Source: Tanypteryx hageni
Lineage: Eukaryota > Arthropoda > Insecta > Odonata > Petaluridae
Assembly: GCA_028673005.1 (NCBI GenBank)
Contig: CM054113.1
Span: 173,506,837 to 173,570,836, forward strand
Length of the DNA stretch: 64,000 bases
Direction of reading: 5' to 3'
A program made the position numbers and the translations under genes. This document shows positions 44,870 through 55,605 of the stretch, one piece after another. Position 1 is the stretch's first letter. The number at the start of each line of letters is the position of its first letter. Under the pieces are notes generated by a model. The model ran no database searches and was not told the DNA's origin. It saw only the letters and a program-made list of their open reading frames with translations.

Positions 44870-46840
44870 GACTCTTCGCGGATGATGTTGGTAGTTTAGT
44901 GTCTGCATTTGTACATTGGCGACCTTTTCGCGCTCATGTAATGCGTCTATTCAATTGCAAGAAGTATTGTATCTCGTTACCACGGTAATCTATTTTATTA
45001 ATGAGTAGGCCATTGCCAGCAGTAGATGTTTTCTTTTCCCTCTTCCATGTAGGTTGCTGTATTCAATCTCGGCGAGACCTTAAGCTGCAGTAAATCCATC
45101 GTGGCCTAGAGCGCTGTCACGATTTCTCCCCCACGGTTTCGTCGAACACGGATAATTAATTAGCGTATTGTGGAATATAGGCTGCTTTGAATTTTTAACG
45201 ATGACTTGAAGTTGAGTTGATGTTGAGCAGGTTGCTATGTTTCCAAGCGCCATGGGATATGAAAAAAGGGTCTATTAAAAGTGATTTACAAACTAGCTCT
45301 GTAGATTTAATTTATATATAATATATTCGGTACCAGAGCACGAATGTGTGAATGTGTCCGTTTTAAAAATCAATATTTTTTTAACGATTACGTTTATAAA
45401 TTTTCGTTTTTTCTTGAAATTGAAAATAAATTGACTAGTTATGTAAATAAAACGTAATTTTCTTAGGAAATATTTTCCATTCACAGAAATGGTCTTACTC
45501 GGCGTAAAAAACTCCAAAAATGCAGGACAGCAATGATTGGCGTTTACGTAGAGAAACTGCCGTCATTTCATATGCTTCGGCGCTATCTCGGTTATAACCG
45601 AGTCTTTTTTAAATTCCATTGAATTTAATGTTTATCGAATATAATTCTTAATGTGTTATGTGTGAGTATAATTTAGATCATTATGCATTGCAGGATTTGC
45701 CGGCCGGGTCAGTATAAATGACGGGACTGTGAGTTGTGGGAAAGTTCACGTATTCCTCGAGAATTCACGCAGCTGTCTGAAGGTGAGCAAGTCTTTTTCC
45801 GTCCATCGAAGTCGCTGGTCGATTTGGAACTGGGTGCTGGACGTTAGAGAACACACCTGTCGGGAATGATCTGATTTGTCCCTTTTGTTTTGGGTCTGTT
45901 CGTCTAAAAGGCACCTTTTCTTCATAAAAGACCGAGTGATACTTTCGGGACGAGTAAATGATTTTGGTGGTTGTAGCGGACTTTTTCAAGTAAATTCAAT
46001 TATTGTTTTTTTTTTATGGCTTGACTATTTTTAATACGTAAATTTTATCGACGCTTATTTGTAGTGATTTCAAAGGAAAGGTGAATTTTAAATAATAATA
46101 ATTTAATATTTTCATTAGTTTTCTGTTTCCATTATCCAATTGGCGATTTGCTATAATAATTTCTTTTTTAGCTGCTAAATGACAGCTGATGAAGTATGCC
46201 CAGCTTGTTTCATATTTTCCAAACGTCTTAATTTCGTTCCCCTGGTTAAGGGGCGTGGTAAATTACGGTTATAAAGCCATAATTGCTTTTTGGTTATTTT
46301 TGGGCACTTTTTCGGTCAGATATCATTGTTTCAAGAGTATTGGTGCTCCAGTTTTCGCTCATTTCGCTTTTTTTTGTAGATGTGTCAGTATTTTGGTGTG
46401 TTTATCTCCAAGAATGTTTACGAGTTTTTTTTTTCAGTTTTTTTACATTACTGCCTTTTACTTCATAAAACAGTTAAAGCGTTGTACCTTTGGAAAAAGT
46501 CACTCTCCGTAACAAATTATCATTAAAATCATTTCTAGTATCTTTAGGTGGTTGGTATGAGGGTTGCTAGAAAAGGTTATCGTGGCGGTTGTTGCTATTA
46601 TTATTTACACACAATTCCTCGGAATAATTCCCCCCATAAAAGAACGGTTCCATTGCGGTCGAATCGTTATTGATTATGGACTGACTTAGGTTCTGCCGAA
46701 ACCGTAATTTTTGTGGGGTTATTATCCACAACTTTTACGCACAGAAATGCTTATAAATTGCTATCCGGGTATTTTGGTATTTCGGTGTTATCCTTTTCGC
46801 GAATCGTAGGCGGAAAAAAAACCTCTCCTTCCTTATTTCT
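44870..46840. other. Unassigned sequence
   Basis: No coding domain or transposon end. A GTCAGTATAAATGACGGG stretch at 45704 with a donor-like GAAG/GTGAGC about 70 bp on could be a promoter and first exon, but nothing supports it further. Confidence 0.25.
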
Positions 46841-46850
46841 CTCTATCGCA

Positions 46851-47142
46851 CCGTTTCACAAACCGAATACCGCGGCGCGCTGAGTTGCCGCATTTTTAAG
46901 GGGTGCCGCAAAAACATGATTAAGCAAACAACTCGCCGATTTGGAAATGTAGGAGGGTCCTTAGGGCAGTAATTTTTTCCATCGATAAATTTATTATGGC
47001 GTACTACCAACAAATGGATGCGTCCGAATGTTTCGACGCTCGTATGTATAAATAGAAACCTCGCGCCAAGGTGGGGGTCGCTCCAAAATCCCGTTTATCT
47101 CCGAAAGGGTGCCGCGCATGCAAAAAGTACTGGGAACCACTT
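46851..47142. mobile_element. hAT MITE, 292 bp
   Basis: Right end GGGTGCCGCGCATGCAAAAA then GTACTGGGAACCACTT is a typical hAT terminus. Left end CCGTTTCACAAACCG matches it with a one-base gap, and GGGGTGCCGC is mirrored inside the left end. Flanks CTATCGCA (46843-46850) and CTGTCGCA (47143-47150) agree at 7 of 8. Confidence 0.75.
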
Positions 47143-47150
47143 CTGTCGCA

Positions 47151-48000
47151 TTCCTAGGGCCGCGGGCGCGGAAGTGAATCACGCGCGAGGGCGGACAGGA
47201 TTCCCGGACGAGATTCAGCGATTGTTAAAATATTTCTCTCTCCCACCTCCTGGATGATGCGGAAGGGGGTGAGGCAAGCCGACGGAGCAGAGAGGGAGGG
47301 TGGTCCAAAACCGTAGACATCCAAGGGCGTCGTCTTGGACCTTGGTCTTTATTTTGAATCCATTAGTATATTCGCCCTTGAGTTTTCTTGCCCTCGGTTC
47401 TCTCCTCCCCCCCCCCCTACCCTTTACCTCCCCCATTCTTATATCCCCCTCCTTTGTCTCCTCCCCTCAATATCTCCATCCAAACTCCCTCGTGGGTTCG
47501 AACCGGAATGAACAGCTCCTCCACCTCTTCTTCATCCCATCTCATGTGTGCTGCCCACCGTCCAGACGGTCGTGGACCGTGTGAGGGGGATGGAGGATTT
47601 CGGATCGCTCCAGTCAGTGTGTGCGTGTGTGTCCATGCTCACGCTCCATGTTGGTAATCTAGCGTCGTCGGTCTCTACGTGCGTCATCCAGATCAACCAT
47701 TTATTTTTTCGTTTTTTTTTAATCCTCGCCGCGATTTTTTTTGGGCTGCGAGTTTGGACGTTTCGAATCTAGTCCTTCACCTCCAAAAATTTGTTTTTTT
47801 TTGTTCTTCTGGATCAAGCGATTCTGAACTATCTCGTGTATGTATTTCTGGCTAATCAACCTCTTGGATTATTATATCTGAACTGTCTCGTCGTCAAAGC
47901 AGTGATAGTTTTTTTTTTCAAAACCGCGCTAATGAACTTGTCCTCCGGCTTGATTAAAATTTTCAGTTTTAATAACCGCATCCATAGTTCATCTTCACAG
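47151..48000. other. Unassigned sequence
   Basis: CpG-containing to 47.6 kb with a C-run at 47405-47418. No recognisable product. Confidence 0.3.
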
Positions 48001-48005
48001 TTTTG

Positions 48006-49541
48006 CTACACAGCGCTTCTCGGTGTCCCACCAATTCGTCGCGAACAATTCGTCGCGCGGCAATTCTTCGCGTGTCAAATTCGTCGCAATACAAATTCGT
48101 CGCATGGAAAATTCGTCGCGTGGCAAATTCGTCGCATGGTGTCGGAAATTCAGGAATCGTTGAGGAAATAGGAAATCCTGTTGTACATAAAGATTTTTTT
48201 ACTCGCATTCGCATGAGAACTGAAACTTCGTTGCGAGTGTTGTAACAGAATGCGAGTTGAGATTTGGTAGCAATACTTTAGTCACGCATTAAAAGTCAAT
48301 GACGAAAATAAATCCCGAAAAAGTTCCGGGTTCGAACCCAGAAGCGTCTCTGTTTGAATAATTAGAGAAGAGTTGAAAGGTATCGTACAAGCCTTTTTTC
48401 GATGAAATTTTAAAATATCTATAAGTTGAAATAATGACGCGGAATTTGCGCATTTATAAGGAGAAAGTTATGAAGATTAGTTTTCTTATAGTGAAAATTG
48501 GAATACTCGACATCGCTAAATTTAACGTTTAAATAAAATATTTTGGAGAATCTTGGCATTTTAATGGCATAATACTATTGTGCGTTTCATGTTGTCCGTG
48601 CACTACGTGTTCTTATGGGAGAATCGCTATCCCATGTTATTTCCCTATACATACTGCTAATTCTCGGCGTTGCCAATTCGTGCAAAATCCAGATTTTCGT
48701 CGTTTTGGCATAATTACTCACTTAAACACCTAACGAAGGACGGGAAATTAACAAAATGAGTAAGAAAATAAACTAAATACTTTTTTAAACCGAAAAATTG
48801 CCGTTTTTGCTTGCTTAAACAATAGTTTCCGCGTCTTCATGGAAACTTACGAGTTACTTCCGCCGCATTCATATTTGAGCGGCCAAATCTCGCAGTCTAT
48901 TCGCTGAAATCACACGAACATTTTTCTGTAGCTTTAGAAAGTGTACCATAAGCCACACATACCATTAAAAGGAACATGTAAAACAATTGATTGTTGTTAA
49001 AAATTAAATAAAACCGAACAAGGCTCTCGCTTCTGTATCAGCGCACGAAATTTTCTTTCTCTTGCTAACTTACGTACTATTAGGAATCGGTGGGTACTAT
49101 AATCAAATGAAACGGAAAGAAAAGATTAAAGTTATTTTTAAAAGTAGAATGAACTCAATATTTTCATTGGTTTTTGAGATATGGAATTTTACATTTGAGC
49201 GCCAGAAACTTCTGCCGCCTCGTCGGAACTTTTTCGCGTGTCACGAAACGGCCAAAGAGACACTCAACCGTTTAAACGCCGATCTAATTTCCAAATGTTA
49301 AATATTTATATTTATAGCATATGGAAAACAAAGTCGGACGAAAATTTATCTGCATCTTGGACGGTGAGACATTTCACTGCCAATGCGCGGCTTGGGATTT
49401 CACTATGCAAATCGTGACATTGAAAATAACAGAAAAATATTTTAACGGTTCCTGAATTTGCGACGGATTTGTATTGCGACGAATTGCTGCGCGACGAATT
49501 GCCCGCGAAGAATTGACGTGGAGCCGCGCTTCTCGATGTAG
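48006..49541. mobile_element. Possible foldback transposon with inverted AATTCGTCGCG arrays
   Basis: Left array (48033-48138, plus) has about seven 15-17-bp units of AATTCGTCGCG(T/C)GGCA type, followed inward by AAATTCAGGAATCGTT. Right array (49448-49520) holds four to five units in reverse orientation, again followed inward by AAATTCAGGAACCGTT. Both arrays include an AATTCTTCGCG variant unit next to the outer end and a CGTCGCAATACAAAT unit. Outer edges CTACACAGCGC and (reverse) CTACATCGAG are roughly alike. The 1.3-kb interior has no recognisable transposase, and contains a B-box-like GGGTTCGAACCC at 48331. No target duplication was identified. Confidence 0.55.
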
Positions 49542-49549
49542 AATGCGAT

Positions 49550-50225
49550 GGGTATGAGAAAAATTCTTGGTTTTGGTTGACGGATAGAAAATTTTCTTTA
49601 ACACTAGGTTTCTATCCTCCATTTGTGGCGCGTCTTATGTGAACAGACTTACAGCTCCTGCCTAGCCTACCTCTATCCAAAGCTCCAACCAAAGTAGTAA
49701 TGGTCATCATAAGCTCTCGTTTTGTCTTTCATCGGAGTCATTTCTACAAACTCATATTGTCTGCATATTTTCATGAATACCACGAATGAAAACTTGAGCC
49801 ACAGGAGTCTTCGTCACTTGCAGCAGAAAATGCAGCGAACTATTTTTCTCTCGGGGTTGACTGTTGAGGTTCTCACATAAGTCTTTGGTTCTTCCTCCGA
49901 CTGTTTTTCTTGAGAGGCTTACATTTGTATAATCTTGCAGTTTTTTCAGGCGGATTAATTCTGTAGTTTTTCATATGCATTTCCTTCCGAAAATAGTATC
50001 GATGTCACATCTGCTACCTACACAATCATGTAGTTTGCTTTTGTTGACCTACGGCTGATGCGGCTGCTTAGAATCTTATGATCATTTCATTCCATCAAAT
50101 TTTATCTTGGTAATCTCATCATTTGAGAGGGAGAGGTTTTCTTCGACGTATCTCTTGGAGGACGGCTGTTGGGGCTGACACAATTGAGAAAAACACTCGC
50201 CTTCAGAAACGAGAAACGTAATCTG
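49550..50225. other. Unassigned sequence
   Basis: Nothing recognised. Confidence 0.3.
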
Positions 50226-50227
50226 CT

Positions 50228-50297
50228 ACGATAGTTCAGTGGGAGAATATCCGCCCGGAAAGTGGAAGACTCGGGTTCGATTCCCGATGATAGCGTA
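50228..50297 (+). repeat. tRNA-Gly-like pseudogene or SINE head
   Basis: ACGATAGTTCAGTGGGAGAA, TATCCGCCCGGAAAGTGG, AAGACTCGGGTTCGATTCCC, GATGATAGCG. The D arm (GTTCAGTGGGAGAAT) and T arm (TCGGGTTCGATTCCCGA) are intact and closest to tRNA-Gly. The anticodon loop lacks the conserved U33 and the acceptor stem pairs at only 5 of 7, so it is not a functional tRNA. Confidence 0.65.
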
Positions 50298-50299
50298 AT

Positions 50300-51430
50300 T
50301 TTTTCTCGTTTCAAAATTATTCCTAACTTTGTTACAGTATGTTTGTCATCCCTGACTTATGTGATATGGCCCGCTGAAGCATTCGTAACTACCAATGTCG
50401 CCCGCGTAGGCGTTCGCAACATTCAGTTGTCCAAGTATAAAATACATACTCTTTTTGCACGTAAAATAACAATCTGTTTTCAGTTTTTTTTTTAATTTGT
50501 ATATTTTATCCGATACTTAAAGAAAAATTGCTTTGATTAATGACGTGAATTATCATTGACCTGGCTTCGTGACAAAACGTGCACGGTCGCGTACGCGTCG
50601 CGATAAACAAGTATATCGAAATAATTCACCGTTCGTATCAGCCTTTCCTTTTGTTCAATTCCAATTCCTCGGGTCGGAATTATCCGTGTCGAAGCAAATT
50701 GAATTTTTTGTGGTTGTGTTTTTGTATGAGCGTGTGTGTTTTCAAGGACCCTTCACCCGTTAATGGCGACGGGAAACTATAAAAAACGAAAAAAATGGGG
50801 ATGTTTTCACATGTTTTGCGGCCATCTTGAACTTCGACCTTTCCGCGAGACGTTCTTTGCTCCCCGAGCCGAGGCGGCTATTGGCTATATATGTATTGCG
50901 AAATTTTCTGAATGGCTACCAGAGAGTGAATGTTGGGAGAGGAGTAACACTCGCTGGAAATGTTGGCTACGCTGCATCGCTTCGTATTTCCTTTTTCGCT
51001 CGTTTCGCGAACATGCTTATGTTTTCGATTCATTTGTCCTCCCGTTGATGAAACATTTTCTTGGCCATTTTGAGTCTCGAAGATAAAATTTTCATATGGA
51101 CGAGAGCGCGCTAGTGGTCTGGTTGTGAATTGTTTTGCCAAAAATGTGTATACATTTTTACGAAGTTTTGTATGTGAACCCTTGAGCCGCCCACCTCTCG
51201 TGGGAGTATGTGCAGTATTTTATGTAACTTTCTTGTTTTCGCTAGATTGTTTTAACTGATATTTTTTTAAAGTTTCGGAGTCGCATTATTTCATTTTGCT
51301 GTGCTTTCAGTAAACTGGGCATGTCCCGCCAAATATATGCAATAAATGAGTTATCAAAAATTGAAAAAATAAATAAATTTTTCCAGTTCACCTTGTGGTA
51401 ATACGCTGATTCCCGTTGACACGAACTGTT
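50300..51430. other. Unassigned sequence
   Basis: Open frames at 50569-51086 overlap in several phases without a recognisable domain. Confidence 0.3.
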
Positions 51431-51436
51431 CGAGTA

Positions 51437-51480
51437 AACTGGATGCGCATATCTGCTACTAAGTGGCCATCGTCAATGTT
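51437..51480 (-). ncRNA. Hammerhead-like motif, copy H (decayed)
   Basis: Minus strand: AACA, TTGACGA, TGGCCACTTAGTAGC, AGATA, TGCGCATC, CAGTT. TGCGCATC is kept; core and stems are partly lost. Confidence 0.4.
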
Positions 51481-51860
51481 AATTACCTGTAACGTGTAAT
51501 GTTTATAAAGGTTAACACCGGCGATTGCAACTAATCTTTGCTTCCAGTAGAGGATTATCGATATCACCTTATGGTTAATAATCTAATTGACGAAACTATA
51601 TCTCTAAAATAACCATAAAATGGTTTGAAATTCCATTTTCACGTTTCGGCAGCAAATCATTCATTTTATAAATTGGGTTTCATATAATATTTTAAATACA
51701 TGATTATAATTGATGTAGCGTTGCCACCTGGCCAGTAGCCAACCTGCAACGATTATAAATAAATAAATACAGCGTGATGATTTATATTGTACAAATTACC
51801 ACTGATGATTCACCGATAATAGATTCTACTGCCTAACCTACAGTTTACTATGGGTGAATC

Positions 51861-51903
51861 ACCACTGATGACGGCGTCTTTGTAGCCTATGCGCAAATCT
51901 GGT
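51861..51903 (+). ncRNA. Hammerhead-like motif, copy I
   Basis: ACCA, CTGATGA (perfect core), CGGCGTCTTTGTAGCC, then TATGCGCAAATC, TGGT. GAAA is deleted. Preceded by GGTGAATC as in copies D and G. Confidence 0.5.
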
Positions 51904-52128
51904 TTGTACAAACTTTATTATTGCTAAGGACTTCAAGTATCAAAAATTGGAAAAAGAAGTACATGTATAATGAAAATAGAGAAGCCTCCTAATAACCATA
52001 AAAAATAATAAAAAGGAAGTTCTCACACGCCGGTTTTGGGGATATTACTCCATGCCAGGGACCCTTTTCTTATACACGCGCGAAACACACAAGCAATCAA
52101 CCACCCGTGTAGTTCCTTTTTAAAAAAT

Positions 52129-52173
52129 GCCTAAATACGCATTTCGGGGTCAACGATTCCATCTTCAGTAGGC
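52129..52173 (-). ncRNA. Hammerhead-like motif, divergent copy with re-paired stem I
   Basis: Minus strand: GCCTA, CTGAAGA (fits CUGANGA), TGGAATCGTTGACCCC, GAAA, TGCGTAT, T, TAGGC. Stem I is now GCCTA/TAGGC, five perfect pairs with bases unlike the ACCA/TGGT of the other copies. Stem III ATGCGTAT still pairs (with one G-U). The site would be AUU. Stem II is weak (GG/CC). Confidence 0.5.
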
Positions 52174-52379
52174 CAATCATAAAGACGAAGAAATGCGGGT
52201 TGTGGAGCGTATATTTACAAACGGGAAAAGTGAGAGGAGAAAAAGTAGGGGAGTGGGAAAAATAGTTGCATTGTTATGATGGGAGAGTTAGGAAGTCCGT
52301 TGGAATGGCAGTTATTAGAAAGGAAAGAGTGTAATGTCTGCTATTGGACCAGTGTCTTGATCGAGGGTAGTAATTTCGG

Positions 52380-52530
52380 CTACAATATTTTATTTCATAG
52401 CCTTGTTATTGCTATTTGAGATTCCTAAGATGAGTAAGTGCTTATTTTTCCTCCGAGTTTTCACAGCCAAGTGCTTATTCTTGAATTTGTTTTCAGCCAT
52501 GAAATTAGCTCGATAATTCTCGAGTGAATT
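52380..52530 (+). repeat. Fragment of the hammerhead-unit flank
   Basis: CATAGCCTTGTTATTGCTAT, TTGAGATTCC, then AAGTGCTTATTCTTGAATTT follow the same order as ATAACCTTGTTGTGGCTATT, GAAGATACC, AAATGCTTGTTCCTGAATTT at 19.36-19.43 kb. Confidence 0.5.
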
Positions 52531-52534
52531 TATA

Positions 52535-53150
52535 ATTGCATTGGAGGGATCTTGGAATTTTTTTATTCTGTTGCTTTTCCTAGTCCTTAAGCGCGGCTGC
52601 GCAGTAAATTATCTCTATTCATTCTCATTTTCCTATCTTAAAAGAAGGAATGTCATTTGAAATTAAGTTTTTTGTCGATTTTGAAAATTGGAACACGTGA
52701 CCGTGTACCGTAATGGCGATGTTTACTTGCTCGTCGCGGTTGTTATGAAAGTAATAATTTCATTTGAACCGTTTTCAAGCAATTGGACCAATTTAATTCG
52801 ACGGCCGCCATTGTTCTCGTTAATTGGCGGTTTGATAAAAGTTCACTGGATCAGAGAATTAGAACCGATATCTCGTATTATCTTCCATAAAAAGGGTTTT
52901 ATGTTGTGTTGTTCGAGCAGCGTTACATAAAATCTCCCGACAAATTCTTATAATCAGAGTCAACGAAATTGAATGAATCTTTCGCGTTCGCGTGTATCCT
53001 CGTATTTTTGCTCGCGGTAATCGTACCATTCCATAAATTCTACAGTGTTTCATTCAGGTATCAAAATCTGGGCGGTGATTTTTTTGCTCGTCGCCTTTAT
53101 ATGAAATTGGCGAATTAATAATTCGCGTTACTCATGCTCGCAAATCGAAG
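52535..53150. other. Unassigned sequence
   Basis: Nothing recognised. Confidence 0.3.
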
Positions 53151-53159
53151 GATATTATA

Positions 53160-53428
53160 CAGGCAGTCCTCGAATGACGACGTTACTGGAAAACGCGTGC
53201 AAAGTCGGATCGTCGTTATTAAAAGCTCATATTCCCATAGTTTCGTTGCTATAAGTTGGGGTAGCTTTCCCGGCGGAGGCCCATAAAAGCGCCACGCGCA
53301 GTTAAGTCCGCTCTTACTGTTACATATCTAAGCTAATTAGAAACTTAAACATTGTACTCTGTTTAACACAAGTTTGTTCATATCTCGTGGAACAGAATGG
53401 CACGACGATCGTTACGCCGTTACCTGTC
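53160..53428. mobile_element. pogo/Tigger-like MITE, about 269 bp
   Basis: Left end after TA: CAGGCAGTCCTCGAATGACG, then GGAAAACGCG, AAGTCGGATCGTCGTTATT, matching the pogo-class CAG-CAGTCC-CG layout. Right part TCATATCTCGTGGAACAG, GGCACGACGATCGTTACG, CCGTTACCTGTC then TA is a decayed mirror. TA flanks suit Tc1/mariner/pogo insertion. Confidence 0.5.
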
Positions 53429-53649
53429 TATTCTTACAAGTGCAATGAGGCTCATTGAATTGACTCGCAGAATTTGTTTGCCTCTTCGTATTGCAAATCG
53501 ACCTCGTGGCGTCTTTTCCATTGTTGTAATTGTTGCCGGATGCAAATCGTAGTATATATATGGTCCGGCCCTCCGTCCTGAGTGTGGAGCGGTGCTTTAA
53601 ACCCTTTTCGGTCGCCATGTCCATATTTATGGTCATTCAATTACATTAT

Positions 53650-54170
53650 TTTAATAGCTTCTGATGCATACTATAAATACAATAGTGGAAGAAGTACGAA
53701 AGAGATCAGGACAAGGATAATAAGAGAAAATGCGATATTTGCGAGACGACGAGAGTTGTTGACGTGAAGTCTGAATAAAGGTATTAAAAAGAGGTTAGTG
53801 AAAACTATGAATTGGAGTGTTTTTGTTTATTATATATAGCATTATATGGGTGCGAGACATGGACAATGAGAAAAGAAGGCGTGACCAGACTAGAGGCGTT
53901 TGAGATGTGGGTATGGCGTAGACTAAAGAAAATTAGTTGGTAGAGATAAAAACAAATGAGGAAGTTTTGAATACAGCAGGTAAAGAGAGGAGCTTAATTA
54001 CTGTATTAAGGGAAAGACAGAAGAAATGGATGGGACGAAATTTGAAAGGAAACGGTCTTTTGGACGAGATCATAAAAGGAAGAATGTTAAGAAAGAGGGA
54101 AAGACGTAGGGATTCTCTTTCAAGAGGAAAGGCGTATTAGAATGAACGAATAGAAAGTATATCAAAAAGT
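53650..54170 (+). mobile_element. LINE fragment, best-preserved C-terminal part
   Basis: Reads SGRSTKEIRTRIIRENAIFA, RRRELLT, a stop, SLNKGIKKRLVKTMNWSV, a frameshift, ALYGCETWTMRKEGVTRLEA, FEMWVWRRLKKISW, a one-base frameshift near 53938, VEIKTNEEVLNTAGKERSLI, TVLRERQKKWMG, LDEIIKGRMLRKRERRR. The order KEI-SRI, LVK--WSV-LYG-ETWT, EMW-WRR, I-W, TNEEVL, RQ-KW is that of the region after the reverse-transcriptase fingers in many non-LTR retrotransposons. Only 3' sequence remains (5' truncation is usual). Two stops/frameshifts show it is dead but young. Confidence 0.82.
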
Positions 54171-54179
54171 GTATGGCCT

Positions 54180-55440
54180 ATGTACTAAAAATTTGGCAAA
54201 ACAGTTACCTATAAATTCAGAATTAAGATGCAATTGCAAAACAATACATTTATTCCCCCAATAAAATCCATGGCTGAAAGAGTTCAAGTCCGGAGTGTGT
54301 TTCTTAATTATAAAAAGTCTAGGACTATCTGTGCACAGAAATGTGTCCGGCCTATTTTCAACGATGCCTGTGATGGACACGTTGATTTTTTTGTACGTAT
54401 AAATGTCGTTTTCAGAGAGATCAGTAATTTTTCCCTCGATCCAGGAACTTGTTTGTCGCAAAAAATTCGGCGAAAAAAAAAATAATCGGTCTTACCGATG
54501 TATGTCCTCCCATCTGTTTCCCGTGAAACTAATGAAACTATTTGCTGCCTCCGGACGCTATGCTTCGGCATTCGGATCGGAGTGTAAGATAAAAATATAT
54601 ATATAAATAAAAAAGGAACGAGCACGAATAGCCTGACTCTTATCGCCCATTTATGAAGATCGTGACTTTGGATCGGAGAAAAACACGTTATTTCCCCGCC
54701 GTTTCGCGTTGGATAACGGCTCCGTCCGCCGAGCGAATTCTTTTATTCCTCCTCGTGTTACCCAGTCGGCGCTTGTTTGCTGCGGCTCGAGAATTGATTC
54801 GAGGCGGCGCTGAAGGAAGAGGTAGGAAAATATCAGTCGACTTTCGGTGAGTCCCAAAGTTTTTACCTTTTTTTCTAATTTCTTTGCGACTCGTTTCCGA
54901 CCCCCGTTGCATGGTTTATGAGCATTTGGCCGAGGAAACTTTCGTTTATAAGCGTACACACGCACGGATATTGAGAATGAATATTTTCTTTCATGCCAGT
55001 GCATGCATGTATTTCGTTGGCGAGATTTTAAAATTAAGTTTCTTTTCGAGCTTATTAGCCTTAATTAGTTTGATGCAATTCCACGTAGTTACATCTTCAA
55101 ATATTTTCACCCAAAACGTAGTTCATTCGCTCGAGTTGATAAATACAGTCGCACTTTCCCGTGACCTATATTTATCGCAGAATGTCGATTGTCAAAATGA
55201 TCTTGTTTTGCTGAAGAAAGCCAAGGATTGAAAGATAACTTGTATGAGTAGCGTTTGCGCCGTTATACATCGAAAGAAATGGTGTCGCTTTACGTCAGTT
55301 AATTAATTTTGTACACGTAAAAACCGATGCCGTTTTTGTTTACTATCGTGAATTACCCTCTCACGCCTTTTCTCTCTACCATAATTTTGAAGATGAAATA
55401 ATCTCGTGTCGTTGCTTAGATGTAGAAAAACTACATCTTG
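54180..55440. other. Unassigned sequence
   Basis: CpG-containing around 54.65-54.9 kb; no recognisable product. Confidence 0.3.
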
Positions 55441-55449
55441 TATCGTACC

Positions 55450-55597
55450 CAGCACCGTAACTAGAAATTTTAGCGCCCGGAGCAAACTAGGCAAACTCCT
55501 AAATATGCGCCCGTCCATTCAATAAATTATCATTTGTATAGTTACTATTTGGATATTTTTGCGCCCCTTACTTAGTTGCGCCCTAGTTACGGCTCTG
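55450..55597. mobile_element. hAT MITE, 148 bp
   Basis: Ends CAGCACCGTAACTAG and CTAGTTACGGCTCTG, 13 of 15 paired, followed inward by mirrored GCGCCC blocks. Flanks are a perfect 8-bp duplication ATCGTACC (55442-55449 and 55598-55605). Shortest and cleanest hAT MITE in the window. Confidence 0.95.
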
Positions 55598-55605
55598 ATC
55601 GTACC

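Noticed and set aside
45704..45785. TATAAAT followed by a donor-like GAAG/GTGAGC
   Set aside because: A TATA word and a donor in AT-rich DNA are too weak for a promoter or first-exon call.
50228..50297. Functional tRNA-Gly gene
   Set aside because: D and T arms are good but the anticodon loop lacks U33 and the acceptor stem has two mismatches; kept as pseudogene/SINE head.
51112..51116. Helitron 3' end at CTAG followed by T
   Set aside because: No hairpin upstream of the CTAG.
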